Counted from the first letter of the stretch, positions 7,661-19,661 are shown. The stretch: DNA of 64,000 nucleotides from Oceaniovalibus sp. ACAM 378 (GCF_008085915.1 NZ_VSJK01000014.1:1-64000), one strand, 5' to 3'. Numbers and translations are program-made. Notes: a model not told the origin generated them from the sequence alone.

Positions 7661-8527
7661 ATGGCGACAGAACATTCCAAATCATCGGCACGTATCATGA
7701 TTGCACCAGCCGTCTTTGTGCTGCTGGTGTGGATGCTGGTGCCCCTTTGCATGACACTGTACTTTTCGTTCGCCGATTATCGGCCGATGCGCGCGACCTT
7801 TGATGCGTGGATCGGTTTCGACAACTATGTGTCGTTCCTGACATCGTCGTCATTTCTGTCCTCGTTGGGCACGACGCTGTGGATGGTCGGCGGTATCCTG
7901 AGCATCACCATCGCCGGCGGCGTCGTGTTGGCGTTGCTGCTGGATCAGCCGATGTTCGGGCAGGGGATTGTGCGCATCCTGGTGATTGCGCCGTTCTTCG
8001 TCATGCCGACGGTTTCGGCACTGGTGTGGAAGAACATGTTCTTCAACGTCGACAACGGGCTGTTTTCGTATCTGTTCAAGTTCTTTGGGGCGCAACCCTA
8101 TGACTTCCTGTCACAATCGCCGCTTTTTTCGATCGTCATCATCGTGGCCTGGCAATGGTTGCCCTTCGCGACGCTGATCCTGCTGACCGCCGTACAGTCC
8201 CTGTCGAGCGAACAGCTTGAGGCGGCGGAAATGGACGGCGCGCCGCCGCTCAGCCGGTTCTGGTACATCATCCTGCCGCATCTTTCGCGCGCAATCACGG
8301 TGGTCATCCTGATCCAGACAATTTTCCTGCTGTCGATCTTTGCGGAAATCTTCGTCACCACCAATGGCGCCTTTGGCACCCGCACGCTGACCTATCTCGT
8401 CTATCAGCGCGTCTTGGAAAGCCAGAACATCGGCCTCGGCTCTGCCGGGGGAATCGTCGCCGTCATCCTTGCCAACTTCGTTGCCATCTTCCTGATGCGC
8501 ATCGTCGGCAAGAACCTTGATAACTGA
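7661..8527 (+). CDS. smoF: Sorbitol/mannitol ABC transporter permease (MalF type)
   Basis: The 288-residue inner-membrane protein has about six hydrophobic segments. The first is a long one at residues 10-35. The permease EAA loop is at EQLEAAEMDGAPPLSRFWYI, near residues 183-202, where it docks to the ATPase. Its position after the binding protein and before a second permease matches the SmoE-F-G-K order known from Rhodobacter polyol operons. The ribosome site is GGGAGGAG upstream of the ATG. Nothing is unusual. Confidence 0.88.
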   Translation: MATEHSKSSARIMIAPAVFVLLVWMLVPLCMTLYFSFADYRPMRATFDAWIGFDNYVSFLTSSSFLSSLGTTLWMVGGILSITIAGGVVLALLLDQPMFGQGIVRILVIAPFFVMPTVSALVWKNMFFNVDNGLFSYLFKFFGAQPYDFLSQSPLFSIVIIVAWQWLPFATLILLTAVQSLSSEQLEAAEMDGAPPLSRFWYIILPHLSRAITVVILIQTIFLLSIFAEIFVTTNGAFGTRTLTYLVYQRVLESQNIGLGSAGGIVAVILANFVAIFLMRIVGKNLDN

Positions 8528-8540
8528 AGGGGCCTGAACA

Positions 8541-9371
8541 ATGGCACGCGCAATTTCACCCCGTAAAAAGTTAATGTGGACCGCCCTGTCCTGGGGCATC
8601 GGCCTGATGATCTTCTTTCCGATCATGTGGACCTTCCTGACCAGCTTCAAGTCCGAGTCCACGGCAATCTCTGACCCGCCGGTCTGGTTGTTCTTCGACT
8701 GGACGACTGAGAACTACAGCACCGTGTTGGCGCGGTCGAACTATCCGCTGGCGCTGATGAACTCGATCATCATTGCAGTGGGCTCTACCCTGCTGGGCAT
8801 CCTGATCGCGGTGCCTGCGGCTTGGGCGATGGCTTTCGTGCCCGGCAAACGGACCAAGGACGTGTTGCTGTGGATGCTGTCGACCAAGATGCTGCCTGCC
8901 GTCGGCGTGCTGTATCCGCTGGTTCTGATCGCGAAATACTTTGGCATCATGGACAGCCGCATTCTTCTGGTGGTGATCCTGATGCTGATCAACCTGCCGA
9001 TCATCGTCTGGATGCTTTACACCTACTTCCGCGAAATCCCCGGTGAGATCCTTGAAGCCGCGCGGATGGACGGCGCAAACCTGAAGAACGAGATCATCTA
9101 TGTGCTGACCCCGATGGCGGTGCCGGGCATCGCTTCGACCATCCTGCTCAACATCATTCTGGCCTGGAACGAAGCGTTCTGGACCATCCTTCTGACCACC
9201 GTAAACGCCGCCCCGCTGACCAAGTTCATCGCCAGCTTTTCGGCACCCGAAGGATTGTTCTACGCCAAACTCAGCGCCGCCTCGATCATGGCGATCGCTC
9301 CGATCCTCATCATGGGCTGGTTCAGCCAGAAACAACTTGTCCGGGGTCTGACCTTCGGCGCGGTCAAATAA
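8541..9371 (+). CDS. smoG: Sorbitol/mannitol ABC transporter permease (MalG type)
   Basis: The 276-residue permease has a short cytoplasmic N-terminus, six predicted membrane segments and an EAA loop, [20 protein letters not shown], at about residues 164-183. It would form the heterodimeric channel with SmoF. It starts 13 bp after the stop of smoF, with AAGGGG as its ribosome site, and ends 10 bp before smoK, so the genes are co-transcribed. It ends [11 protein letters not shown], the usual MalG-type tail. Confidence 0.88.
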   Translation: MARAISPRKKLMWTALSWGIGLMIFFPIMWTFLTSFKSESTAISDPPVWLFFDWTTENYSTVLARSNYPLALMNSIIIAVGSTLLGILIAVPAAWAMAFVPGKRTKDVLLWMLSTKMLPAVGVLYPLVLIAKYFGIMDSRILLVVILMLINLPIIVWMLYTYFREIPGEILEAARMDGANLKNEIIYVLTPMAVPGIASTILLNIILAWNEAFWTILLTTVNAAPLTKFIASFSAPEGLFYAKLSAASIMAIAPILIMGWFSQKQLVRGLTFGAVK

Positions 9372-9381
9372 GGAGATCACC

Positions 9382-10382
<1,001 letters not shown>

Positions 10383-10386
<4 letters not shown>

Positions 10387-11156
10387 CACGATTAGCCAAC
10401 AAATCGGCCCTGATCACCGGATCCGCCCGTGGCATCGGGCGGGGCTTTGCCGAACGTTTCGTCGCCGAAGGTGCAACCGTCGCCATTGCCGATATCAACC
10501 TTGAGGCGGCAGAGGCCACGGCAAAGGAGCTGGGCGAAGGCGCCTATGCGGTGCAGATCGACGTTTCGGATCAGGCCAGCATTGACGTGGCCATGGCGTC
10601 GGTGGTTTCCCACGCGGGCAAGCTGGACATCCTGATCAACAACGCCGCCCTGTTCGACGCCTCCGAAACCGTCGATATCACCCGCGCCACCTTTGACCGG
10701 CTCATCGGCGTTAACGTCGCGGGCACGCTGTTCACCATGCAGGCCGCCGCGAAACAGATGATTGCACAGGGCCACGGCGGCAAGATCATCAACATGGCGT
10801 CACAGGCCGGGCGCCGTGGCGAACCTTTGGTGCTGGTCTATTGTTCCACCAAGGCCGCCGTCATTTCGATGACGCAATCGGCGGGGCTTGATCTGATCCG
10901 CCACGGCATCAACGTGAACGCCATCGCCCCCGGTGTCGTTGACGGGGAACACTGGGAACATGTCGACGCGACCTTCGCGCGGCTGGAAGGCAAGAAACCC
11001 GGCCAGAAAAAGGCCGAAGTGGCTGCCGGGGTGCCTGCGGGGCGTTTCGCGGTGCCTGCCGATCTGACCGGCATGGCGGTTTTTCTCGCCTCGTCCGAGG
11101 CCGACTACATCGTGTCGCAAACTTATAACGTCGATGGCGGTCAGTGGATGAGCTGA
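10383..11156 (+). CDS. smoS: Sorbitol dehydrogenase, short-chain dehydrogenase family
   Basis: The 257-residue SDR has the NAD-binding TGSARGIG motif (12-19), NNAA at 87-90 and the catalytic S140, Y153 and K157 (YCSTK). Family knowledge of SmoS (L-iditol 2-dehydrogenase) predicts oxidation of D-sorbitol to D-fructose with NAD+, and possibly galactitol to tagatose. It is coupled to smoK through an ATGA overlap, which places the enzyme directly in the transport operon. The C-terminus ends NVDGGQWMS, as usual for polyol SDRs. Confidence 0.88.
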
Positions 11157-11195
11157 GCGCCCCCGCGCCGCACCGCCACCGCAAAAGGAGGCCCC

Positions 11196-12662
11196 ATGGC
11201 CACGCCCCTCACGCTTGCCACGCTGTCCGATCTGCCCGACGCCGTTCGTGTGCCGTCTTATGGACGCGGCGATCTGTCGCCCGGTATCGTCCATATCGGT
11301 CTGGGCAATTTTCACCGTGCCCATCAGGCGTGGTACCTGCACCGGTTGATGGACATGGGCGACGCCCATGACTGGGCGATCATCGGCGCAGGCGTGCGTC
11401 CCTCGGATGCCGCCGCCCGCGACAGGATGTTGGCGCAGGATTGCCTGACCACCCTGATCGAGCTCGACCCCTCCGGCAAATCGGCCGAGGTGACCGGGTC
11501 GATGATCGACTATGTCCCGGTACAGGCCGACAACGCCGCCCTGATCGCCGCAATGGCGCAACCCGCCATTCGCATCGTCGCCCTGACGGTGACGGAAGGC
11601 GGCTATTATCAAACCGGTGATGGCGGGTTCGACGCGGGTCACGCCGACATGACCCACGACGCCGCCAATCCGGGCAGTCCGCGCACCGCCTTTGGCGCAA
11701 TGGTTGCGTCGCTGCGGCAACGGCGTGACGCAGGCAACGGCCCGTTCACCTGCCAGTCCTGCGACAACCTGCAGGGCAACGGCGATATCCTGCGCCGGAC
11801 AGTGGTCGGCCTTGCGCGACTGGCTGATGCCGATCTGGCCGGTTGGATCGATGCCAATTGCACCTTTCCAAACGCGATGGTCGACTGCATCGTCCCCGCC
11901 ACGGGACCGTCGGAATTGGCCTTGGCGCGTGATTTCGGTGTCGCCGACGCGGTGCCCGTTACCCATGAAAACTTTCGCCAGTGGGTGATCGAAGACCGCT
12001 TTTGCGCCGGTCGCCCGGACTGGGACAAGGTGGGGGCGACATTCACCGATGATGTCCACGCCTATGAGGCGATGAAGCTGCGCCTGTTGAACGCCGGCCA
12101 TCAGATCATCGCCAATGTGGGCGAGATCCTTTCGGTCGCGACCATCTCAGAATCCATGGCGCACCCGCTGATCCACGGTTTCTTTCGCAAGGTCGAATTG
12201 GACGAGATCGTACCGCATGTCACCGCCGTGCCCGGCATGACGCCGCACGACTATGTCGATCTGATCGACCGGCGTTTCTCCAATCCCGAGATCCACGACA
12301 CAACCCGCCGCGTCGCCTTTGACGGATCGTCGCGCCACACCGGTTTCGTTCTGCCCGTCATCCGCGACGCGCTGAAATCGGGTGCTCCGGTCACTGGTCT
12401 GGCTCTGGTCGAGGCGCTTTGGGCACGAATGTGCGAAGGCACCCGCGAAGACGGCACCACCATTGCGCCCAACGATCCGGTCTGGGATGATCTGCAGGCC
12501 GCCGCCAGTGCCGCCCGGATCCGCCCCCGCGCCTGGCTGGAGCAACGCCGTTTCTACGGCGACCTTGCCCAGGTCGAGCCCTTCGCCGATGCCTTTGATG
12601 ACTGGCTGGCGATGATCTGGAAAGAAGGCGCAGAAGCGGCCCTGAAGGCATATCTGGCGTAG
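11196..12662 (+). CDS. mtlK: Mannitol 2-dehydrogenase, long-chain dehydrogenase family
   Basis: The 488-residue protein has the N-terminal IVHIGLGNFHRAHQAWYLH motif that defines the polyol-specific long-chain dehydrogenases. It carries the substrate-binding KLRLLNAGHQ stretch at about residues 290-300, which includes the catalytic lysine region. It oxidises D-mannitol to D-fructose, and some homologues also use arabitol or sorbitol. A strong AAAGGAGG ribosome site precedes the ATG. The operon seems to end here: no fructokinase or xylulokinase follows, so the fructose formed must be phosphorylated by an enzyme encoded elsewhere. Confidence 0.9.
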   Translation: MATPLTLATLSDLPDAVRVPSYGRGDLSPGIVHIGLGNFHRAHQAWYLHRLMDMGDAHDWAIIGAGVRPSDAAARDRMLAQDCLTTLIELDPSGKSAEVTGSMIDYVPVQADNAALIAAMAQPAIRIVALTVTEGGYYQTGDGGFDAGHADMTHDAANPGSPRTAFGAMVASLRQRRDAGNGPFTCQSCDNLQGNGDILRRTVVGLARLADADLAGWIDANCTFPNAMVDCIVPATGPSELALARDFGVADAVPVTHENFRQWVIEDRFCAGRPDWDKVGATFTDDVHAYEAMKLRLLNAGHQIIANVGEILSVATISESMAHPLIHGFFRKVELDEIVPHVTAVPGMTPHDYVDLIDRRFSNPEIHDTTRRVAFDGSSRHTGFVLPVIRDALKSGAPVTGLALVEALWARMCEGTREDGTTIAPNDPVWDDLQAAASAARIRPRAWLEQRRFYGDLAQVEPFADAFDDWLAMIWKEGAEAALKAYLA

Positions 12663-12825
12663 CAATAACGCTCGCGTTCATACGCTCCACTGGTCACGGC
12701 GCGCACGCTTGAAACACCAAAGAGGGATCGCACCGACGCGCCCGAGTCCCGCTCTGATGTCTTGCTTTGCATGACGGCCGGGCCGCGTGATGCACCAAGG
12801 TCAAAGCGCGAAAGTGGCTTGCTCC

Positions 12826-13050
12826 CTATCCGGCCATCCCGTGCAGGAGATCGATGAAGCGACTGGTGGTTGGGTTAGGCTCCTTGGTGCGCCACGCAGC
12901 GACAAGCCGTGCACATGGTGCGTTGTTCTCGGTCAACGGGCGATAGGCAACTCCCGCCGTCCTCAGCTTTGACACAGACTGCGGCAGCAGCGCATAACCG
13001 ATCCCGCTGCTGGCCAGCCCAAGAACCACCGGACGTTGGTTGACTTCTTC
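12826..13050 (-). pseudogene. Remnant of a LysR-family regulator (C-terminal part only)
   Basis: About 74 residues on the minus strand match the end of LysR effector domains: VVLGLASSGIGYALLPQSV, then AYRPL and LVAAWRTKEPNP, ending RFIDLLHGMAG. Upstream in the same frame the reading becomes the antisense of the sulfatase gene, so the helix-turn-helix and most of the effector domain are missing. It is therefore a truncated copy, divergent from the sulfatase operon it probably once controlled. Confidence 0.7.
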
Positions 13051-13233
13051 GGGACCATCGCGATCAATTCGGAACTCTATACCCATCAAAACCCAGTACG
13101 AGACCATGGGCAAACTTGTCGAAGAAACCGGCGCCAGCCGGCAGCAGCCCGACAAAACGCAAGACTCCGGGCCGGCGTCTGTTGCGCCCGGTCCGGGTTC
13201 TGGCCGTCTTTCCAAGCGAATGGAGATCCGAGC

Positions 13234-14712
13234 GTGAAACCCAACGTCCTGTTCGTGACCGTCGATCAATGGCCCGCCTATCTTTTGGGCTGTGCCGGGC
13301 ATGAAGGCATCGAGACCCCGACGATTGATCAGCTCGCACGGGTCGGGACACGTTTTCCGAACACCTATGCGCAAACGCCGATCTGTATTCCCTCGCGCCG
13401 GTCGATGATGACAAGTCTCAGTTCGCGCGGCCATGGCGACAGGAATTTCGAACCGGACCTGCCGATGCCAAAGGGGATGCCAACGCTTGCCGGGTGCTTT
13501 GGTGCCGCCGGATACCAAACGACGGCCATCGGCAAACTGCACGTCTATCCACCCCGCGACCGCATCGGTTTTGATGACGCGATCCTTGCCGAAGAAGGAC
13601 GCGGCCATCTTGGGGGCCCCGACGATTACGAGATGTATCTTGCCGACTGCGGCCACAACGGCGCGCAGTTCATGCACGGTATGAGCAACAACGAATATTC
13701 TTGGCGGCCCTGGCATCTGCCCGAAGATGCGCATGTGACGAACTGGACGGCGCGGACTGCGGCCCGCACAATCAAACGGCGCGACCCAACGCGGCCATCA
13801 TTCTGGCATGTGTCCTTTACCCATCCCCATCCGCCGCTTGTGCCACTGCAAAGCTATTTTGACCGCTACGCCCGTCGCGAGATGGATACGCCGTTGACCG
13901 GTGACTGGTCGGACAGGGATGCCGATGCTCCTTTCGTGATGCGTGCCCTGCGCGCGTTCTATGCCGACCTGCCGCCTGCTCAACTTGCTGACATGCGGCG
14001 TGCGTTTTTCGCGCTCTGCACGCATATCGACCATCAGTTGCGTCTGATCATCGGAACCCTGCGCGAAGAGGGGCTGCTTGACGACACGATCATCGTGTTC
14101 ACGTCGGACCACGGCGAGATGCTGGGCGATCATGGTCTCTACGGCAAACGGTTGATGTATGACGGCTCGGCCCGGGTGCCGCTGATTGTTGTTGACCGGG
14201 TCGGACAGACCCGGACCGGGCCCATGGGCGGCACCGATGATCGTCTGATCGCGCTGCATGACCTTATGCCAACGATGCTTGATATGGCGGGAATCGAGGT
14301 GCCTGAAACCTGTGAGGGGATCAGCCTTGCCACACCGGCGCGCCGGGACCATCTTTATGGCGAGTCGCACCTTGGGGTGCGCGCGTCTCGCATGGTCCGG
14401 GATTCGCGTCACAAGCTGATCTGGTATCCCGCAGGCAATCGCATCCAGCTTTTTGATATGCAGGCCGACCCCGATGAAAAGCGCGACCTTTCAGCGGACG
14501 ATGACCACGCGGACACGCGCAGGCGACTGGAGCGGTTGCTGATCGGCGAACTGTACGGCGAAGACCTGGCACTGGTCAGCGGCGGTGAACTGATCGGGCT
14601 TGCGGCACCCGAGCTTGGGCCGATCGACAATCGCGGTCTCTCGGGCCAAAGGGGCATACATTATCCGCAGGTGCCGATGGCCGATCCGGGCCACAAGGTG
14701 GGAACATTCTGA
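13234..14712 (+). CDS. Type I (formylglycine-dependent) sulfatase
   Basis: Starting at the GTG at 13234 (GGAG ribosome site 8 bases before), the 492-residue product begins MKPNVLFVTVDQW, the metal-binding start of alkaline-phosphatase-fold sulfatases. The maturation motif C-x-P-S-R is present at residues 51-55 (CIPSR), so C51 would become formylglycine. TSDHGEMLGDHGLYGK supplies further metal and sulfate ligands. No signal peptide is visible, implying a cytoplasmic enzyme acting on small imported sulfate esters. An in-frame ATG further upstream exists, but its added residues are not family-like. TctB overlaps its stop (TGATG). Confidence 0.85.
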   Translation: MKPNVLFVTVDQWPAYLLGCAGHEGIETPTIDQLARVGTRFPNTYAQTPICIPSRRSMMTSLSSRGHGDRNFEPDLPMPKGMPTLAGCFGAAGYQTTAIGKLHVYPPRDRIGFDDAILAEEGRGHLGGPDDYEMYLADCGHNGAQFMHGMSNNEYSWRPWHLPEDAHVTNWTARTAARTIKRRDPTRPSFWHVSFTHPHPPLVPLQSYFDRYARREMDTPLTGDWSDRDADAPFVMRALRAFYADLPPAQLADMRRAFFALCTHIDHQLRLIIGTLREEGLLDDTIIVFTSDHGEMLGDHGLYGKRLMYDGSARVPLIVVDRVGQTRTGPMGGTDDRLIALHDLMPTMLDMAGIEVPETCEGISLATPARRDHLYGESHLGVRASRMVRDSRHKLIWYPAGNRIQLFDMQADPDEKRDLSADDDHADTRRRLERLLIGELYGEDLALVSGGELIGLAAPELGPIDNRGLSGQRGIHYPQVPMADPGHKVGTF

Positions 14713-14975
14713 TGACCGGTCAGGTCGATACAAGGGCTCCCATCGACACAAGCACTCTTGTTGCGGGCGGGATCATGAGGGTGATCGGCACTTTTGCCAC
14801 CTGGGATGCTTCGACTATGCAGCTTGGCACTCCGCGACGTATGGGGCCGGGGGTCTATCCCATGATGATCGGGGTGGGCTGTATTGTACTCGGCGCGCTG
14901 ATCAGCCTGCTTGAGACCCGTCTGATTGCCCTGCCGGAGGGGGTAATCCTCGGCATGGGCAGCGCGGCGCCTTGA
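14712..14975 (+). pseudogene. Truncated TctB subunit of a tripartite tricarboxylate transporter
   Basis: The 87-residue frame contains the diagnostic TctB segment QLGTPRRMGPGVYPMMIG followed by one membrane helix (VGCIVLGALISLL). It then ends after EGVILGMGSAAP. Normal TctB proteins are about 150 residues with four membrane segments, and the large TctA subunit that should follow is absent. The start is coupled to the sulfatase stop by a 1-nt overlap. The rest of a transporter for the sulfatase substrate has apparently been deleted; TctA or TctC could exist elsewhere. Confidence 0.7.
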
Positions 14976-15027
14976 TTGCCTTCGACGACAGATTAACCCC
15001 GGCACTGTCAACGCAACGGTCCTTGCA

Positions 15028-16050
<1,023 letters not shown>

Positions 16051-16246
16051 GTGTTTTCCTTTCTGCGGGATGCGGCGACGGATACGCCACTCTGGGCGAA
16101 TGATCGACCAGCAGTTCGGTTCCGGCATTCGGTCGGGCGAATGTGCCGCAGGAAACGCGGACCGCACAGCAGACCGGGTTTTGAATCGCCCTCACAAGTT
16201 CGATCAAACCACGCCAGATCCTGTCCAGTACCCGGGCGGGGATCAG

Positions 16247-16260
16247 TTGATCTTGATCAA
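16247..16260 (+). promoter_or_regulatory. Perfect FNR-type box upstream of the universal stress gene
   Basis: TTGAT-CTTG-ATCAA matches the FNR/FnrL/Anr consensus TTGAT-N4-ATCAA exactly. It is centred about 100 bp before the ATG at 16356 in the divergent gap with the cation exporter. Activation of the stress gene at low oxygen is the likely outcome, since usp genes are common FNR targets in Rhodobacteraceae. Confidence 0.7.
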
Positions 16261-16355
16261 TCCGCCCTCGTTCTGCCCATGCTACGAATCGCGCGACCGA
16301 TGCCGCGACGGTCGGAAATACGGTAACACAGAGCCATTCGTCAGAGGAAATCTCT

Positions 16356-17210
16356 ATGAAAAATGCAATCCTTCTTGTTCTCGTCACCGGTTCGACTAAG
16401 GCCTCGGACCTTGATCAGATGCTGCAATCGGCTGCCGCCCAGCGGACGCATCTGTCATTTCTTGTTCTGGGGACCCCGCCCCGCCCGCCGATCTATGCCT
16501 ATGGCGTTGAATCCTATGGTATCCCGTCGGTCCCGGACAACTGGCTGGAAGAAATCGAAGCGTCAAAAGCGGTGCAGATCGAAACGGCCCAAAAGATCCG
16601 GGACCGTCTGAAGGGTTCCGGGGCGAATGGCGACGTGGATATTCTTGGATGCGAACCTGCGGCGCTGCCCTCGATCATCGGCAGGCGGGCTGCCACCTGT
16701 GATGCCGTCGTCATTTCGAACGACTTGCGCCGCGACGACGCCATGTTCCGCAATGCGGTCCACGGGGCGCTTTTCCAATCACCGGTCGGTATGATCCTGA
16801 ACCCCGAACGCTCGGGAACCGCGCTTCAGCCCGCACGCGTGTTTGTCGCATGGGACACCAGCCTCCCGGCAGCGCGCGCCGTCCATGCCGCTCTGCCATT
16901 GCTGAAAAGTGCAACTGAGGTTGAGGTAGGCGTCTTTGACCCCGTTGTGTCGCCAGAGCGGGACGGAGAAAATCCCGGATCCGACGTCGCACGGTGGTTG
17001 AGCCACCACGAATGTAAAGTCGTCCTGCAGCAATACCCGAGCGGCGGCGAGGAAATCGGCACCTGCATCCAAAAGCGGGCCGTCGAGGCAGGGGCCGATC
17101 TGATCGTCATGGGGGCCTATGGTCATTCCCGGATGCGCCAGGCGGCCTTTGGCGGCACCACACGCTCGTTGATCGAGCAGACGGACATGGCGGTCTTGCT
17201 CGCACATTGA
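16356..17210 (+). CDS. Tandem universal stress protein (UspA family)
   Basis: The 284-residue protein contains two Usp-like halves. The second (about 150-284) is the better conserved, with ARVFVAWDTS at its start and the ATP-binding signature GAYGHSRMRQAAFGGTTRSL near the end. The first half has lost the G-x2-G-x9-G(S/T) motif, so probably only the C-terminal domain binds nucleotide. The role is inferred to be survival under stress or low oxygen, supported by the perfect FNR box upstream. The ribosome site is AGAGGAAA. Confidence 0.82.
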   Translation: MKNAILLVLVTGSTKASDLDQMLQSAAAQRTHLSFLVLGTPPRPPIYAYGVESYGIPSVPDNWLEEIEASKAVQIETAQKIRDRLKGSGANGDVDILGCEPAALPSIIGRRAATCDAVVISNDLRRDDAMFRNAVHGALFQSPVGMILNPERSGTALQPARVFVAWDTSLPAARAVHAALPLLKSATEVEVGVFDPVVSPERDGENPGSDVARWLSHHECKVVLQQYPSGGEEIGTCIQKRAVEAGADLIVMGAYGHSRMRQAAFGGTTRSLIEQTDMAVLLAH

Positions 17211-17216
17211 TGCGCC

Positions 17217-17260
17217 CGAGAGACGGGGGGGGGGCGATCCCGCGGACTCCCGGTCTCTCG
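17217..17260. terminator. Bidirectional hairpin between usp and tex
   Basis: CGAGAGAC (17217-17224) pairs perfectly with GTCTCTCG (17253-17260). Additional G/C pairing is possible using the run of ten Gs starting at 17225. It lies between the convergent genes ending at 17210 and 17349, so it can serve as terminator for both. No U-tract is present. Confidence 0.5.
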
Positions 17261-17348
17261 CGTCATGCTTCGGCGTCTGCGATCAGCACCGCCCTTTGTG
17301 ACGCTGCCGATCGCGGTGCCAAAGCGGGAGTCTTTGGCAACCTGCGCT

Positions 17349-19661
17349 TCAGGGATCGGTCGAACGCTTCAACGCCGCTGCCAAGGCAGATCCCAGCGCG
17401 CCCTGACTGCCGCTTGTCGACTTCGGGACAGCTGAGGAGGGGGCCGCGCGGTCGACTTTCGGCTTTACAGGCGCGCGTGGTGTGGTGCCATCACCGCCAT
17501 CTTTGCGCATGGTCAAAGCGATGCGCTTGCGTGGCACATCAACCTCGACGACGCGGACACGGACCACGTCACCGGCTTTGACAACCTCATGGGGGTCTTT
17601 GACAAAGCGATCGGCAAGCTGGCTGACATGGACCAACCCGTCCTGATGCACGCCAATATCGACGAAGGCACCAAAGGCGGCGACGTTTGTCACGGTTCCT
17701 TCCAGCGACATGCCGGGTTTAAGATCGGTGATGCTGTCGACGCCCTCGGCAAAGGTGGCGGTCTTGAAGGTCGGGCGTGGATCGCGGCCCGGTTTTTCCA
17801 GTTCGGTCAGAATGTCACGCACGGTCGGCAGGCCGAAACTGTCATCGACAAATTGCTCGGCCCGCAGCCCGGTCAGCGCGCTGCTGTCGCCCATGATCGC
17901 GCGGATGTCGCGCCCGCAGGCCTGCACGATCTTGCGCGCGACGCCATAGGCCTCGGGGTGGACGGATGACGCGTCGAGCGGTTCAGTGCCATCGGTGATG
18001 CGCAGAAAGCCCGCGCATTGCACGAACGCCTTTGGCCCCAGACCGGCGACTTTCAGCAGGGCCTTGCGCGTGGCAAAGGCCCCATTGGTGTCGCGGTGTG
18101 CGACGATGGACTGGGCCAGCGATGGCCCCAATCCCGCAATATGCGACAAAAGCGGTGCCGAAGCCATGTTCAGATCGACACCCACCGCGTTCACCGCATC
18201 CTCGACCACGGCGGCGAGGGATTGTGCCAGACGGCGCTGGTCAACGTCGTGCTGATATTGGCCGACACCGATGGCCTGTGGTTCGATCTTGACCAGTTCG
18301 GCCAGTGGGTCCTGCAACCGCCGGGCAATCGAAACGGCCCCGCGAATGGAGACGTCCACATCGGGAAACTCTTTCGAGGCAAGTTCGGACGCGGAATAAA
18401 CCGAGGCTCCGGCCTCTGACACGATGACCGGTGTCGGGCGCTGAACACCGGCGGGCAGGCGTTTGATCACATCAGCGACCAGCCGTTCAGATTCGCGGCT
18501 GGCCGTGCCGTTGCCAATCGCAATCAGGGCGATGCCGTGCTTGCGGATCATTTGCAGCAATGTCTCTTCCGCGCCCCGCAGATCATTGCGCGGCTGGAAC
18601 GGATAGATCGTCGCAGTATCAACCAACTTGCCCGTCTCATCGACCACAGCAATCTTGCAGCCGGTCCGGATGCCCGGATCAAGGCCCAGCGTCGCGCGCG
18701 CTCCGGCCGGGGCGGCCAGCAGAAGATCGCGAAGGTTGCGGGCAAAGACATCAATCGCCGCATCATGGGCGCGGCGGCGCAGTTCGGTCATCAGGTCGAC
18801 AAACATCGACAGGCTCAGTTTGACCTTCCATGTCCAGACCGCCGCCTCTTGCAGCCACAGATCGCCCGGAGCCTTGCCGGATATTCCGATTTCTGCGGCG
18901 ATCATGCCGATGACACGCGGCAATCCCGTGTCGGGTTCGGGGGCGATGTCGACGGTCACGATCTCTTCTTTCGCGGCGCGCAGGATGGCAAGTGCGCGGT
19001 GCGACGGGATCGTTGCCCATTTCTCGCTATGGTCGAAATAGTCCGAGAACTTGGCGCCCGCTTCCTCTTTTCCCGGTGTGACGCGGGCGGTGATCAGCGC
19101 GTCTTTCTGCAGGGTGTCGCGCAGACGTCCCAACAGGGCTGCGTTTTCGCCAAGTTCTTCGGTCAGGATATCCCGGGCGCCGGTCAGCGCGTCCTTTTGC
19201 GTCAGCACTGCATCGGACAGAAAGCTTTGCGCCAGCGCGGCCGGATCGGCGGCGCGATTGGCAAGGATGCCGCGTAAAAGCGGCTCCAGCCCGTTCTCGC
19301 GGGCGATCATAGCCTTGGTCCGCCGCTTGGGCTTGAACGGCAGATAGAGATCTTCCAGCACCGCCTTGGTGTCGGCACCGGCGATGGCGCGCGCAAGCGC
19401 GTCGGTCAATTTGCCCTGCCCGGTAATTTCGCCAAGGATACTGGCGCGGCGTTTTTCCAGATCGCGCAGATAGTCCAGACGTTCCGCCAACCGCCGCAAC
19501 TGCGTGTCGTCCAGCCCGCCGGTGGCCTCTTTGCGATAGCGGGCGACGAAAGGAACGGTATCGCCGCTGTCCAGCAGCGCGACCGTGGCGGTGACCTGTT
19601 CGGGGCGCGCACCGATGTCGGTGGCGATCTTGCGGGCGATGTTAACTGCAACGGTGTTCAT
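17349..19661 (-). CDS. tex: Tex family S1 RNA-binding transcription accessory protein
   Basis: Starting from the ATG at 19661, the 770-residue protein has the whole Tex architecture: a helical N-terminal domain (VPFVARYRKEATGGLDDTQL), an YqgF-like RNase H fold (TLGLDPGIRTGCKIAVVD, about 320-340), a helix-hairpin-helix region (LLKVAGLGPKAFVQCAGFLR) and a C-terminal S1 domain (MSLEGTVTNVAAFGAFVDIG). The last ~50 residues are Pro/Ala/Lys-rich. Tex binds nucleic acid and acts in transcription or RNA turnover. It is an ordinary core gene and a landmark in this accessory-looking window. Confidence 0.93.
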   Translation of the reverse strand: MNTVAVNIARKIATDIGARPEQVTATVALLDSGDTVPFVARYRKEATGGLDDTQLRRLAERLDYLRDLEKRRASILGEITGQGKLTDALARAIAGADTKAVLEDLYLPFKPKRRTKAMIARENGLEPLLRGILANRAADPAALAQSFLSDAVLTQKDALTGARDILTEELGENAALLGRLRDTLQKDALITARVTPGKEEAGAKFSDYFDHSEKWATIPSHRALAILRAAKEEIVTVDIAPEPDTGLPRVIGMIAAEIGISGKAPGDLWLQEAAVWTWKVKLSLSMFVDLMTELRRRAHDAAIDVFARNLRDLLLAAPAGARATLGLDPGIRTGCKIAVVDETGKLVDTATIYPFQPRNDLRGAEETLLQMIRKHGIALIAIGNGTASRESERLVADVIKRLPAGVQRPTPVIVSEAGASVYSASELASKEFPDVDVSIRGAVSIARRLQDPLAELVKIEPQAIGVGQYQHDVDQRRLAQSLAAVVEDAVNAVGVDLNMASAPLLSHIAGLGPSLAQSIVAHRDTNGAFATRKALLKVAGLGPKAFVQCAGFLRITDGTEPLDASSVHPEAYGVARKIVQACGRDIRAIMGDSSALTGLRAEQFVDDSFGLPTVRDILTELEKPGRDPRPTFKTATFAEGVDSITDLKPGMSLEGTVTNVAAFGAFVDIGVHQDGLVHVSQLADRFVKDPHEVVKAGDVVRVRVVEVDVPRKRIALTMRKDGGDGTTPRAPVKPKVDRAAPSSAVPKSTSGSQGALGSALAAALKRSTDP

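Noticed and set aside
12826-13734. A 302-residue minus-strand gene for a complete LysR regulator
   Set aside because: Only the last ~74 residues are LysR-like. The rest is antisense to the sulfatase and contains no helix-turn-helix.
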